A stretch of DNA of 46,729 bases, taken from positions 1-46,729 of the forward strand of contig NZ_JAPESW010000029.1 in the NCBI RefSeq assembly GCF_028527925.1, read 5' to 3'. The notes beneath the pieces are model-generated. The model was not told the origin of the DNA and searched no databases. It saw nothing but the letters and a program-made list of their open reading frames with translations. The DNA comes from Cellulomonas fimi. GTDB lineage: Bacteria > Actinomycetota > Actinomycetes > Actinomycetales > Cellulomonadaceae. A program made the translations under genes and the position numbers. Below, one piece after another: positions 1 to 9,300 of the stretch (within the stretch, counting starts at the first letter, position 1; every line of letters begins with the position of its first letter).

Positions 1-207
1 GTCCCGGCACTCGTCGAGCCGGATGGCCCGGGTCGCGGCGACGACGGCGCGGTCGAAGCGGCCCCGCTCCATCTCCAGCTCGGCGAGCTCGACGGCGGCG
101 GGCTCCTCGACGACCTGGACCTCGTCCCAGTCGAGGTAGTTGCCGCACTCGCCGCAGAACTGCTCGTCGTCCTCGTTCCGGCTGCCGCACGACGGGCACA
201 CGATCAT
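1..207 (-). CDS. zinc-ribbon protein, eCIS cluster (3' end beyond window)
   Basis: The ATG at 207 overlaps the stop of the preceding gene (ATGA), so this is the next gene of the eCIS train. The 69 visible residues begin MIVCPSCGSRNEDDEQFCGE and go on CGNYLDWDEV. Two CxxC pairs (C4/C7 and C18/C21) form a classic zinc ribbon. An acidic stretch follows, then a possible helix (ELEMERGRFDRAVVAATRAIR) that resembles the start of a tetratricopeptide-like repeat. The rest lies outside the window. Zinc-ribbon proteins are often found at the ends of actinobacterial eCIS clusters. The role, whether assembly or partner binding, is unknown. Confidence 0.75.
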   Translation of the reverse strand, partial: MIVCPSCGSRNEDDEQFCGECGNYLDWDEVQVVEEPAAVELAELEMERGRFDRAVVAATRAIRLDECRD

Positions 208-761
208 GAGGTCTCCTCCTCCAGGTCGAGCGTGAAGGGCACGTGCGCGGCGGTCACGGCGGCGACGACGCGCTCGACGCGCCGCCGGTCGACGGGACCG
301 CTCGCGCGTACCCGGACCAGCAGGCCGGGTGTCGGCTCGCCGGGCACGGGCCCGCCGGGGGTCGACGACCAGCCCGCCGCACCGGTGTCCGTCACCTCGA
401 CGTCGCCGTCGACGACGAGCCGCACCGCCTCGGCGACGCCGCGCGTCGTGCCGCGCCACCGGTGCACGGCGGACGCGTGCGCGACGACCTCGCGCCGACG
501 TCCGACGCTCCACGTCTGGTCGGGCTCGATGCCGACCCAGGCGCACAGCCACTCGAGGAAGTCGGCGGGTGCGAGGTGCGGGTCGACGTACGCGGCGAGC
601 GCGTCGAGCGTGAGGTGGACGGGCGCGAAGGTGTCGTCGATCGCGGCGACGAACCGCAGCAGGAAGTCGTCCTCCTGAAGGACGGCGGGCAGGCGCGTGC
701 CGATCGGGACGGGCGTGGTGAGCCCGTCGACCATCCCGCGCCTGCTGCGGACGTCGGGCAT
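204..761 (-). CDS. phage tail protein, gpI-like (baseplate), eCIS
   Basis: A 185-residue protein of the P2 gpI-like tail-protein family that sits at the baseplate wedge of contractile tails and eCIS. The N-terminal motif LPAVLQEDDFLLRFVAAIDD, then PADFLEWLCAWVG and a RRREVVAHASAVHRWRGT stretch with a following Arg/Val-rich segment, are characteristic of that family. The ATG at 761 overlaps the stop of the baseplate J gene (TGATG), so the two are probably translationally coupled. It probably bridges the gpJ-like wedge to outer baseplate parts. No tail-fibre gene follows within the window. Confidence 0.8.
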   Translation of the reverse strand: MPDVRSRRGMVDGLTTPVPIGTRLPAVLQEDDFLLRFVAAIDDTFAPVHLTLDALAAYVDPHLAPADFLEWLCAWVGIEPDQTWSVGRRREVVAHASAVHRWRGTTRGVAEAVRLVVDGDVEVTDTGAAGWSSTPGGPVPGEPTPGLLVRVRASGPVDRRRVERVVAAVTAAHVPFTLDLEEETS

Positions 762-2713
762 CAGCGCCTCGCCACCCTGACCTGGTGCCGGAAGGAGAAG
801 ACGAGCGCGTGCTTGTCGAGGTCGATGCGCTGCACGGCCTCGCCCCGGCGGCCGGTGAGGGGGTCGGCGGCGAACAGCTTGACGTCCTCGACGAGCTCGG
901 TGCCGGACAGCCGCTGCAGGACCGCGTAGACCTCACCGGCCTGGACGGGACGCCCGAACGGCCAGCCGTCGCCGTCGGGTCCGCCGGTGAGCGGGTCGAA
1001 GTAGCGGTAGAGCGCACGCTCGGCCTCGGTCGCGAGCAGCGCGACGTCGGCCCGGGGGCGGGGGGACAGGCGCGCGACGACGGTGACGCCCTGGTAGAAC
1101 GGCGGCTCGACGAGCACCCGCGCGCCCACGGGACGGCGCTCGTCGAGGTGGTCGGCGATCGCGGCGAGCGTGTCGGCGGGCGGCACGAGGTCCTCGAACC
1201 GCAGCATCCCCGCGGCGTCCGGCACGGCGGTCGGCACGACGAGCACACGCACGGCACCCGCGTCGGCCCCGTCGCCGGCGGCCACGGCCCGGACACGGGC
1301 GACCCCGGTCGTGGCGGCCCGCGCGATCTCCTCGTAGTCCTCGGTCGTCACGGCCCGGTCGCGGACGCGCAGCGCGAGCGGCCCGCGCTCCTTCGCCTCG
1401 TCGACCGTCTCCGCCGCGACCCCGCCCACCGCGGCGCGCCGGTTGGAGACGCGGTCGACGAACGGCACGGCACCGCGCAGCACCTGGATCGTCCCGGGCG
1501 CGACGTTCCCGTCGGGACCGCCGCCGGTGCGGTAGCGCGGCAGCCTCAGGGGCGCGCCCTTGGGCGGGACCGCGCCGTACGCGCGCAGCGTCCCGTCGGG
1601 CTCGCGGACCGCGGGGGCGAGGTGCAGCTCGCCCGCGGCGCGGTCGATCCGGAACACCTGGTCGTCGGGCTCGTGCCCCGCGAACGAGTCGACCTCGGTC
1701 CACGTGTCCCAGCCGGGCCCCGCGGCGACCTCGAGCGTCAGCGGCGGACCGGCGACGACGGGCCCGTGCTCGAGCGGGAAGACCTGCGCGTACGTGCCCT
1801 CGGACAGCCCGACGACCTCGTCCTCGACGGTCGCCGCGTGGATCGCCGCGACGGTCCCGCCGATGGTGAACGCGCTCGCCTCGCGGACCGTCGGCGACGC
1901 CGAGTAGCCCGTGTAGTCGGTGTCGGGCGGGACGACCCGGCAGCGCAGCCACCCCGCGCGGCGGTCGGCGAGCACGTGCGCGGTGTGCGTCGGGGGCACG
2001 TGCAGCACGACGTCGCCGGGGCGGTTCAGGCCGCCCGTGCCGTCGCTGTCGACGTCGCACGACACCCACGACCGCCCGTCCCACGCCTCCCAGACGATCG
2101 GCGGGTGGCGCGGGTCGACGCCGACGCCCTGCACGTCGGAGTCGAAGCGCAGGACGATGACGCACGACGGCGCCGCGTCGTCGAGGCCGAGCAGCAGCAC
2201 GTCGTCGAGCTGCGGGACGTCGGCGAACACCGGGAACTGCTCGCGGAACGAGAGCTGCTCGTCGTGCGGGACGGGCTCGCCGCCGGGTCGCTGCGTGAGC
2301 ACGTGCCGCAGCTCGCGCGGCGGGATGCGCAGCTCCGCGGTCGTCGCGAACACGACGGGCTCCTCGCCCTCGCCGCGCTGCGTCGCGGCCTCGGTACCCT
2401 CGGGCACGACCACCGTCTCCGGCTGCGGGGCGGACAGCCACATCGTGACGTCGACGCTCGCCGCGCCCGCCGGGTGCAGCGTGACGCCCAGGAGGTCGAG
2501 GAACGCGACGTACAGCCGGTCGGGCACGCGGTTGAGCCGGTAGAACAGCTCGTCGGCCATGAACGCGACCGTCTCGATGAGCGTCACGCCCGGGTCGGAC
2601 ACGTTGTGGTCGGTCCACTCCGGGCACCGCCGCTGCACCATGCGCTTCGCGTCGTCGACGAGGTCCTGGAACCGGCGGTCGTCGAGGTTCGGGGTGGGCA
2701 GCACGTCAGGCAC
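761..2713 (-). CDS. baseplate J-like assembly protein, eCIS
   Basis: A 650-residue putative baseplate assembly protein related to P2 gpJ and to Afp11 of the antifeeding prophage. It begins MPDVLPTPNLDDRRFQDLVD and has the typical conserved N-terminal block around HNVSDPGVTLIETVAFMADE at residues of about 35-55. Near residues 430-470 is the gpJ core with a TTEDYEEIAR motif, and the C-terminus contains a GRPVQAGEVYAVLQRLSG segment. The GTG start at 2713 lies 8 bases inside the end of the gp25-like gene. The product should form the wedge ring around the spike. Length and gene position match eCIS relatives. Confidence 0.88.
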   Translation of the reverse strand: MPDVLPTPNLDDRRFQDLVDDAKRMVQRRCPEWTDHNVSDPGVTLIETVAFMADELFYRLNRVPDRLYVAFLDLLGVTLHPAGAASVDVTMWLSAPQPETVVVPEGTEAATQRGEGEEPVVFATTAELRIPPRELRHVLTQRPGGEPVPHDEQLSFREQFPVFADVPQLDDVLLLGLDDAAPSCVIVLRFDSDVQGVGVDPRHPPIVWEAWDGRSWVSCDVDSDGTGGLNRPGDVVLHVPPTHTAHVLADRRAGWLRCRVVPPDTDYTGYSASPTVREASAFTIGGTVAAIHAATVEDEVVGLSEGTYAQVFPLEHGPVVAGPPLTLEVAAGPGWDTWTEVDSFAGHEPDDQVFRIDRAAGELHLAPAVREPDGTLRAYGAVPPKGAPLRLPRYRTGGGPDGNVAPGTIQVLRGAVPFVDRVSNRRAAVGGVAAETVDEAKERGPLALRVRDRAVTTEDYEEIARAATTGVARVRAVAAGDGADAGAVRVLVVPTAVPDAAGMLRFEDLVPPADTLAAIADHLDERRPVGARVLVEPPFYQGVTVVARLSPRPRADVALLATEAERALYRYFDPLTGGPDGDGWPFGRPVQAGEVYAVLQRLSGTELVEDVKLFAADPLTGRRGEAVQRIDLDKHALVFSFRHQVRVARR

Positions 2714-3155
2714 CTCCGCCCGTCGGCCCGGCGGCGCCCGTGCCCGCGGGGGTGCCGGGGCGCTCGTCGGGGATCGTGTAGAAGGGGAAGACGAGGTTGC
2801 GGGGGTCGTTGGTGCCGCGCAGCGCGTACTGCACGTCGATGTACAGCAGGCCGCGGTCGACCTCGTCGTAGCGGACCAGCACGTCCTGCAGGTCGATCCG
2901 CGGCTCCCACCGGTCGAGCGCGATGCGGACCGCGTCGGCGATCGCCCCGGCGGTCGACGCGTCGGCGGGCGCGAACACGTGGTCGTGCGCCGCGCAGCCG
3001 AACTCGGGCCGCATGGGCCGCTCGCCGGGGGCCGTCGCGAGGATCAGCCGGATGCTCTCCTCGATCTCGCGGCCCTCGCGGGACAGCGCGATGCGGCCGG
3101 TCGCGTCGGTGCGCACGGGGAACGCCCACCCGGCACCGATGAACTCCTGGCCCAC
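2706..3155 (-). CDS. GPW/gp25-family baseplate protein, eCIS
   Basis: A 149-residue protein starting at a GTG (3155) as MGQEFIGAGWAFPVRTD, the usual opening of the T4 gp25/P2 gpW lysozyme-like baseplate family (Afp9 in eCIS). It carries the family segments EIEESIRLILATAPGERPM and then RPEFGCAAHDHVF, with DRWEPRIDLQDVLVR further on. The EPR core motif of gp25 is present as WEPRI. A much longer open frame runs upstream in the same phase but overlaps the spike gene and is not coding. It lies between the spike and gpJ-like genes, as in other eCIS, and should link the sheath base to the wedge. The C-terminal Gly/Pro tail is low complexity. Confidence 0.85.
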   Translation of the reverse strand: MGQEFIGAGWAFPVRTDATGRIALSREGREIEESIRLILATAPGERPMRPEFGCAAHDHVFAPADASTAGAIADAVRIALDRWEPRIDLQDVLVRYDEVDRGLLYIDVQYALRGTNDPRNLVFPFYTIPDERPGTPAGTGAAGPTGGGA

Positions 3156-3166
3156 GTCGCGCCCCC

Positions 3167-5035
3167 TCAGTTGATCTTCACGAGCGAGCCGCGGACGGTG
3201 GTGACGCCGGACGCGGACAGCTCGGCCGTCCCCTGCGCGGCGACCTTGACGGCGGCACCCTTGACCTCGGCGCTCGCGGTGCCCTCGACGGTGACCTGCG
3301 GGCCCTTCACGGCGACCGACTTCGAGCCCTCGATCGACACGTCGACGCCCTTGACCTTGACCGCGCCCGTCTGGCTCGTCACCGAGACGTCCTTCTGCGC
3401 GGTGACCGTCGCCTCCTTCTTGGCGGTGACGGTGACCGGGCCCTCGGAGATGATCTCGATCGCCGCGTCCGGCTTCTGCACGAGCCGGATCTTCTGCGCG
3501 CCGGCGTTCGTCGAGATGGTCAGCTCCTCCGCACCGGGCTTCTCCAGGTGCTCGACGCGCATGCCGGTGCGGGACACGAACACGCGCTTCTGGATCTTGC
3601 CGTCGGTCCCGCCGACCTGGTCCGCGTCGGGCTTGTCCTTGCCGTTGTAGAGACCGCCGAGCACGTACGGCTGCGCGAGGTCGCCCTCGGCGAACGCGAC
3701 GAGCACCTCGTCGCCGACCTCGGGCAGCATGCCGGTGCCGCGGTTGGCGCCCGCGCCGGGCTGCACGACGCGCGCCCAGCCCGACTCGTACGTGTCGGAG
3801 TGCGCGGGGAGCTTGATGCGGACCCGGTTGAGCGCCTCGGGGTCCTTCGCGTCCGTGACGATCGCCTGCATGACGCCGAGGGTCGGGGTGCGACCCGTCG
3901 GACCGCCCGCGACGCCCAGCCCACCGCCCGTCGACCCGAGCACCGTGCCGAGCAGCGACCGCTCGGACGCGCCCGCCACCGTGAACGACGTGATGTACCC
4001 GCCCTCGGCGTCGAAGTCGTGGCGCACCGCGGTCAGCACGTACTGGCCGTCGAACGGCGAGCCGATCCCGCGCACCGCGACCGACGCGCCCGCGAGCAGC
4101 GCCGGGTTGCCGTGCGCCGCGCCCTCGAGCTCCGCGAACCCGCCCGCGATCCGGTCCGCGAGCGCCTTGGCGCGCGCGGTCACCGCGGCCTGCGTCTCGA
4201 GCGACGACGCGGACTCGACGAACGTCGGGCTGCCGAACTTCTTCGCGAGCTTCACGGGGTCGGTGTCGGCGAGCTGGGCGCTCGTCGTGGTTGCCGTGGC
4301 CGTGCCGACGAGCGCCTTCTTCTGCTTCACGTCCCAGCTGCGGACCTCGACGTCCGGCACCTGCCCCGCGGCCGTCACGGTCGCGCGCAACCACTGGAGG
4401 TTCATGCCCTTCTCCAGCACGAGCGGGTCCTTGCGCGCCTCACCGCTCGTCGCGGGCGCGGAGGTGGCCTGCGCGGGCGGCCCGGCCTGCAGCTTGCCGT
4501 CGACGACGCGCAGCACCCAGCCGAGCTCGTCCGCGAGCGTCGAGACGAACGTCCAGTCGTCCACGTCGTCCTGCACCGCGTGCTCGATGACGGAACCGTC
4601 GGACGACACCGTGCCGACCGCGACGCCCGCGCGCCCCGCGACCTTGCGGACGATCTCACCCGGCTTCATGCGTCGGTACGCCTCCATCCGCCGGCCCCGG
4701 AACATCCGGTGGGACACGTCGTAGCCGCGCACGACGGTGTGCAGCCCTTCCGGGCTCAGCTCCGCCTCGACCGCCGTCACCTCGCCCTTGAGCAGCGGCT
4801 TCGGGCCGCCCGGGCCGCTGAGCTGCACCTGCAGCTCGACCTGCGCGCCGATCGTGAACCCGCCCTTCGCGAGCACGGTCCCGTGCTCGTCGGAGAACCG
4901 CAGCACGAACAGGTCGGGCACGCTGCGCGCGCTGTCGACGTACCCGGACACGAGCAGCGGCGCGACGTCGGCCGGCAGCGGTGCCCCGTCGACCGACACC
5001 AGCAGCGTCGCGCTGTGCTCCTCACCGAACGGCAC
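3167..5035 (-). CDS. VgrG-like spike protein, eCIS
   Basis: A 622-residue VgrG/gpD-gp5-like spike (Afp8-type). The N-terminal half is a phage late-control-D fold ending near residue 350. At about 370-450 is the gp5 OB-fold domain, with VMQAIVTDAKDPEALNRVRI, then ESGWARVVQPGAGANRGTG and MLPEVGDEVLVAFAEGD. The C-terminus is a run of short beta repeats alternating T/V/K (TVTAKKEATVTAQKDVSVTS and onward), which should wind into the triangular beta-helix needle. The GTG start at 5035 overlaps the LysM gene by 14 bases. A PAAR-like tip is encoded separately at 22143. No effector domain is fused to the C-terminus. Confidence 0.9.
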   Translation of the reverse strand: MPFGEEHSATLLVSVDGAPLPADVAPLLVSGYVDSARSVPDLFVLRFSDEHGTVLAKGGFTIGAQVELQVQLSGPGGPKPLLKGEVTAVEAELSPEGLHTVVRGYDVSHRMFRGRRMEAYRRMKPGEIVRKVAGRAGVAVGTVSSDGSVIEHAVQDDVDDWTFVSTLADELGWVLRVVDGKLQAGPPAQATSAPATSGEARKDPLVLEKGMNLQWLRATVTAAGQVPDVEVRSWDVKQKKALVGTATATTTSAQLADTDPVKLAKKFGSPTFVESASSLETQAAVTARAKALADRIAGGFAELEGAAHGNPALLAGASVAVRGIGSPFDGQYVLTAVRHDFDAEGGYITSFTVAGASERSLLGTVLGSTGGGLGVAGGPTGRTPTLGVMQAIVTDAKDPEALNRVRIKLPAHSDTYESGWARVVQPGAGANRGTGMLPEVGDEVLVAFAEGDLAQPYVLGGLYNGKDKPDADQVGGTDGKIQKRVFVSRTGMRVEHLEKPGAEELTISTNAGAQKIRLVQKPDAAIEIISEGPVTVTAKKEATVTAQKDVSVTSQTGAVKVKGVDVSIEGSKSVAVKGPQVTVEGTASAEVKGAAVKVAAQGTAELSASGVTTVRGSLVKIN

Positions 5036-5888
5036 CGGCCACCTCCCTGCGGGGTGCGGGGGTCACCGCGGGGGCGCCCGCGCGCGGCGTCGTGGGCGGC
5101 GTCCGCGGCGCCGTCGACGGGGCCTGGCGCAGCAGCTCGTCGGCGGTCGGGAGCAGCAGGCGTCGCCCGGGACGCAGCCGTGCGGGGTCGTCGATGCCGT
5201 TCACGTCCGCGACCGCCCGCCACAGCGCCGCATCCCCGTACTCCTGGTACGCGACGCCCGGAAGCGTGTCGCCCTGCACCACGACGTGCTCGCGGTGCGG
5301 CACGCGGCCGCCCGACGTGGGGTTCGTGCCCGGCGGCTCGCCCGCGAGCTCCTGCAGCGTCACCGTGCACACCGCGCGCACCGGCAGCCCCGCGGGCGTG
5401 AACAGCGTGTACTTCACCTGCACCTGCTCGATGTACGCGAGGAACCCCGTCAGGCCGCCCCAGGAGAACTTGACCCACGGCGGGGAGTCCTTCTTCTGCC
5501 CGTGCGACGCGTCGGTCGGCACGCAGCACTTGAACAGCTGCTCCACGGTCTTGACGACCGAGCCGCTCTGCTTCTTGCCCGGGTCGAAGAACACCGACTC
5601 GTCGAGGAACATCTCGAGCGTCAGCTTCGACGGCTGCGGTCCCTGGTACTGCGGCGGGCTCGACCGGGTCGCGCCGCTCGTCGTCGGGCGCGTCCACTTC
5701 GCCGACTTCTGGAGCGTCAGCTCCTTCGGGTTGAACTGGAAGTCCACCGACCCGATGAGCGGCCCCGGCTTGTCGAGCGCACCGTCCTTCGACGGCTCGT
5801 GCAGGTCGAGCTTCGCGTGCGTCAGCGTCGAGGCGCCCGCCGGTGCCGCCGACGCCGCGCTCGCGTTGAACCCCGTCGCCGATCCCAC
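5022..5888 (-). CDS. LysM-containing tube-cap/baseplate hub protein, eCIS
   Basis: A 288-residue protein with a GTG start at 5888, just after the stop of the tube gene. Residues of about 45-190 resemble the eCIS tube-adaptor family (Afp7-type; DFQFNPKELTLQKSAKWTRP is diagnostic). Residues of about 200-255 form a LysM module (HVVVQGDTLPGVAYQEYGDA, then a DPARLRPGRRLLLP end). In contractile tails a LysM hub protein joins the tube end to the spike and baseplate. The last 30 residues are Pro/Thr/Ala-rich. It overlaps the spike gene by 14 bases, so the two are likely co-translated. Confidence 0.85.
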   Translation of the reverse strand: MGSATGFNASAASAAPAGASTLTHAKLDLHEPSKDGALDKPGPLIGSVDFQFNPKELTLQKSAKWTRPTTSGATRSSPPQYQGPQPSKLTLEMFLDESVFFDPGKKQSGSVVKTVEQLFKCCVPTDASHGQKKDSPPWVKFSWGGLTGFLAYIEQVQVKYTLFTPAGLPVRAVCTVTLQELAGEPPGTNPTSGGRVPHREHVVVQGDTLPGVAYQEYGDAALWRAVADVNGIDDPARLRPGRRLLLPTADELLRQAPSTAPRTPPTTPRAGAPAVTPAPRREVAGAVR

Positions 5889-5889
5889 G

Positions 5890-6321
5890 TCACGCCGCCT
5901 TGCCGAAGCCGTGGTGCGCGAGCTCGAGCGTCTCGGTGGCGACCTTCGTCGTGTCCGGCGTCAGCGACGGGCCCGTCCACCGGATCGGGACCACGCCCTG
6001 CAGCGTCCAGCGCACGACCTTCGTGCCGTCGGTCGTCCTCGCCTCGATGCTCGCCGTCGTCGCCACGAGCCCCTGGCTCACCGTCGACAGCCACGCCATG
6101 ACGTCCGCCGTCTCCTTGCCCAGCGGCCGGCTCAGCTTGACGTTCGGGTACTTCACGCGCGTCGGCAGCTGCCACACGCCGGTGTTGAACCCGCCCTCCT
6201 CGCGGCTCTCGACGACGACCTCCAGGCCCAGCCCCTCGCACGACGCGAACGCGCCGAGGTTGTGGCCGTCCACCGTCACGACGTACTGCAGCCCGACGGC
6301 CGTCGCGGTGTCCTCCAGCAC
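5890..6321 (-). CDS. phage tail tube protein, gp19-like (second tube paralogue), eCIS
   Basis: A 143-residue member of the T4 gp19-like tail-tube family. It begins MLEDTATAVGLQYVVTVDGH and includes the family hallmark FASCEGLGLEVVVESREEGG, followed by LSRPLGKETADVMAWLSTV. The GTG start at 6321 has a strong GAGGAGGG ribosome-binding site. It differs from the main tube protein at 10414-10863. By position next to the LysM hub it is probably the Afp5-like tube initiator that nucleates the inner tube on the baseplate. The next gene starts 2 bases after its stop. Confidence 0.88.
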   Translation of the reverse strand: MLEDTATAVGLQYVVTVDGHNLGAFASCEGLGLEVVVESREEGGFNTGVWQLPTRVKYPNVKLSRPLGKETADVMAWLSTVSQGLVATTASIEARTTDGTKVVRWTLQGVVPIRWTGPSLTPDTTKVATETLELAHHGFGKAA

Positions 6322-6352
6322 GGTTCCCTCCTCCCGCTCGTCGTCCTGCCCG

Positions 6353-9300
6353 TCATCGGTCCGTCCGCGTGCCGCGGCGCTCGCGGTCCACCAGCAGCTG
6401 GCCGCGTACCCGTCGCATGAGCGGCGTCATGAGCCGACGGGCCAGCTCGTCGAGGTCCGCCGGGGTCGCCGACGCGAACGGCGACGCCCCGGACCCGTCC
6501 GGCGCCTCGCCCGCCGCGTCGGGCGCCACGACCGGCGTCGCGACGGGCGGCGGGGGAGCGGCGTCGTCGCTGCGCTGGAGCGTGGGCCGTGCGGCGGGCG
6601 GCTCCGGCGGGACCGTCGTCGGTGCGCGCTCGGCCCGGCGCTGCACCAGCGGCAGGGCGTCGGGCGACGCGGCGGTCCCGGTCGCGGTGCCGGTCGGAGG
6701 GGTGGCCGGTGCGGGAACCGGCCGCGTCGACCGCGACACCGTCAGGCCGCCCGGCGCCCCGACGCCACCTGGGGAGAGGGGCGTCAGGGGCCGGTCGGTG
6801 GTCATGGTCGTCGACGGTGCGCCGGCGAGGTCGAGGCCGCTCGGGAGGGACGACGCCGGCCCCGTCGACGAGTCGTCCGTGGCTCGCCCCGGCGCCGCGA
6901 GCGGGCCGTCGGCGGAGGCGCGCTGGACGGTCGCGGGCCGCCTCTCGGCCCGCGAGGTGCTGGTCGAGGGCAGGGCGAGCGCGGACGTGGTCGCTGCCGG
7001 TGCCTGCAGGGTGACGAGGTCGGCTCGCGTCGTCACCGCCGCATCGGGCGGCGCCCACGGGTCGATGCCGTCCGGGCCCTCGTGCACCGCGGGCGCCGGC
7101 GTGGCGTCCGCGCCGGGGGCATCGGCGGCGCCGGACGCCGGCACAGCCCCGGTCGGGTCGTGGTCGAGCACGGTGGCGGACAGGGTCGCGCCGCCGGTCG
7201 TCGGGGTCGAGGGGGAGGGAGCGCCGACGACGACGCGCTGCACGGGCACCGCGCGGCGCGCGGCGGGCCGGCCCGCGAGCACCGTCGGCGGGCGGCGCTC
7301 CGTCAGCTGGACGGGGACGGGCGTGCCCGCGAGCAGCGGACCGACGCGCAGCGGTCGGCCGAGGTCCGGGAGGGGAGTCGACGGCGCCGTGCCCGCTCCG
7401 GTCCTCTGCAGGGCGGCCGTCGGGCGGGCGCCGGTGGTGCTTCCGCCGGCTGGGGTGGTCGAGCGTGCTCCTGGCGTGGCCGTGCTCGCGGCGGTGGGCA
7501 TGTCGGGGGCGGTGGTCGTAGGGCCGCCGCCGGACGTCGTCGTGCCCGTGCCGCTGCCGTTGTCCTCGGCCGTGGTCGCGCGGGCGTCCGTGCGCGCGAC
7601 GACGACCGGGAGGTCCGATCCGCCCGCCGGGCGCGGGGCGTCGAGCGACACGGCGGGGGCGGCTCCTCGGCGCGCGGTGGGCGGCGTGTCGGTCCACGCC
7701 GGTCCGCGCGGGGCGCCGTTGTCTGCCGGCGCGGCGTCGTGCTCGGATCCCGTCACCGTGCGCTGGACGGGCGGTGCGGCGGCGGGGTCCGTCGGCGCGG
7801 GTGAGGACGGTGCCGGGGGCGGCGGTGCCGGTGGTGCTGCGGGCGTCGACGCGGTGCCGTCCGTCCCGCGTCCCGCACCAGCCGTCGCGCTGTGGGCGGA
7901 GCCGCCCGCCGGGGTCGTCCCGAGCGTGGGGAGCCGAGCACCCGAGGGAGTGTCCCGGCCGGGGACGTGCGGGGCCGTGAGCGCGGCGTCCTGTCCGCTC
8001 GACCGCTGGACGGGCGTCGGCGGTGACGCGAGCGTCAGGTCCGTCGTGGGACCGGCGCGATGCCCCGCGGGGCTCACGCTCGCACCCGTCGGCGCGTCCG
8101 GCCGGAGCCCCGTCGGTCCGGTGGTCAGGGACGTCGCGTCGTTCGCCACGGGCGCTGCGACGCCGAGCGTGGGTGCGGACGACCCACGCTCCGCCGCGTC
8201 GCGCGGGGAGGGTGCATCGGCGGCCGGGGACGCGCCGTCGGAGGCGGCTGCGTGGGGGGTCTCGGCCGTGCCGGACGCGGGGGCTGCGGCGGTCGCGGCG
8301 ACAGCGCCGATCGGGTCGGGCGCGTCGATCGCCGAGCCGAGATCGGTGGTCGGGCGTGCTGCGTCCACGGTGTCGCTGCGCTGCACCGGGGTGCCGTCGG
8401 CAGGCGCCGGGACCGGTGCGGCGAAGTCGCCGGCCGTCAGGCCCGTCGCGCCGTCACCGGTCCTCGCCGTCGGGCCGTCGGTGCGGCGCTGCACCAGGGC
8501 GAGGGCGTCCGTCGACGTGGGCGCCGGACGCGGGGGCTCGGCCTGGACGGGCGCCGTGGACGGGCCGGGGACGTCCGGACGGCGGGAGGTCGTGCCGCCC
8601 GATCCCGACGCAGACGCTGCCGACGCCGTGGGTGCCGACGTCAGGGGCGCCGACGACCGAGGAGTCGCGGCCGGAGGCCCTCCCGGCGCTCCGAGCACCG
8701 TCGGGTCGCCCACGACGCGCTGCACCGGTGGCACGCCGCCTGCGCCCCCCGCGTCGGCTGTGCCGCCCGCGTCCGACGGCCCGGCCAGGTCGAGAGCGGA
8801 CGGGCTGGTCGGCGCCGGGGGATCGACACGCGCCGCCGGGACGCCCGAGGGTTCCGCCGACCGTCGCAGGGTCGCGTCGGCGCCCTCGGCGGTCGCCGGG
8901 GAACCCGCACCTGCGCCCCGTTCGCCGCCCGTCCGCACCGGTCCGCGGGGCGCGGACGTCGTGTCGCGCTGCACGAGCGGCAGGTCCGGCGGCGTGGCGG
9001 CGAGCGGTGACCGGCTGATCGGCGCCCCGAGCCCCACACGACGCTGCACGGCGGCGCCGCCGTCGGTCCGGCTCGGGGCAGGTGCGGCGGTCGGCGGCGC
9101 CGAGGACCCGATCGGCACCGTCGTCCCGCCGGCGTCGCGCCAGGACCCGTCGGGACCGGACGCGCCGGACGCGTCGGGTGCGGCCCAGCCGTCGGCGGTC
9201 CAGCCGCCCGCCCCGGCCGCACCCGCCGAGGGTGCCGTTTCGAGGGGCGTGACGGTGGGGGTGTCCGGCGCCGGCGGGTCCACGGGCACGGCCCGCAGTC

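Noticed and set aside
3156..4394. Long upstream extension of the gp25-like gene
   Set aside because: It overlaps the spike gene in another frame and looks like Arg-rich noise. The GTG at 3155 begins the conserved gp25 N-terminus.
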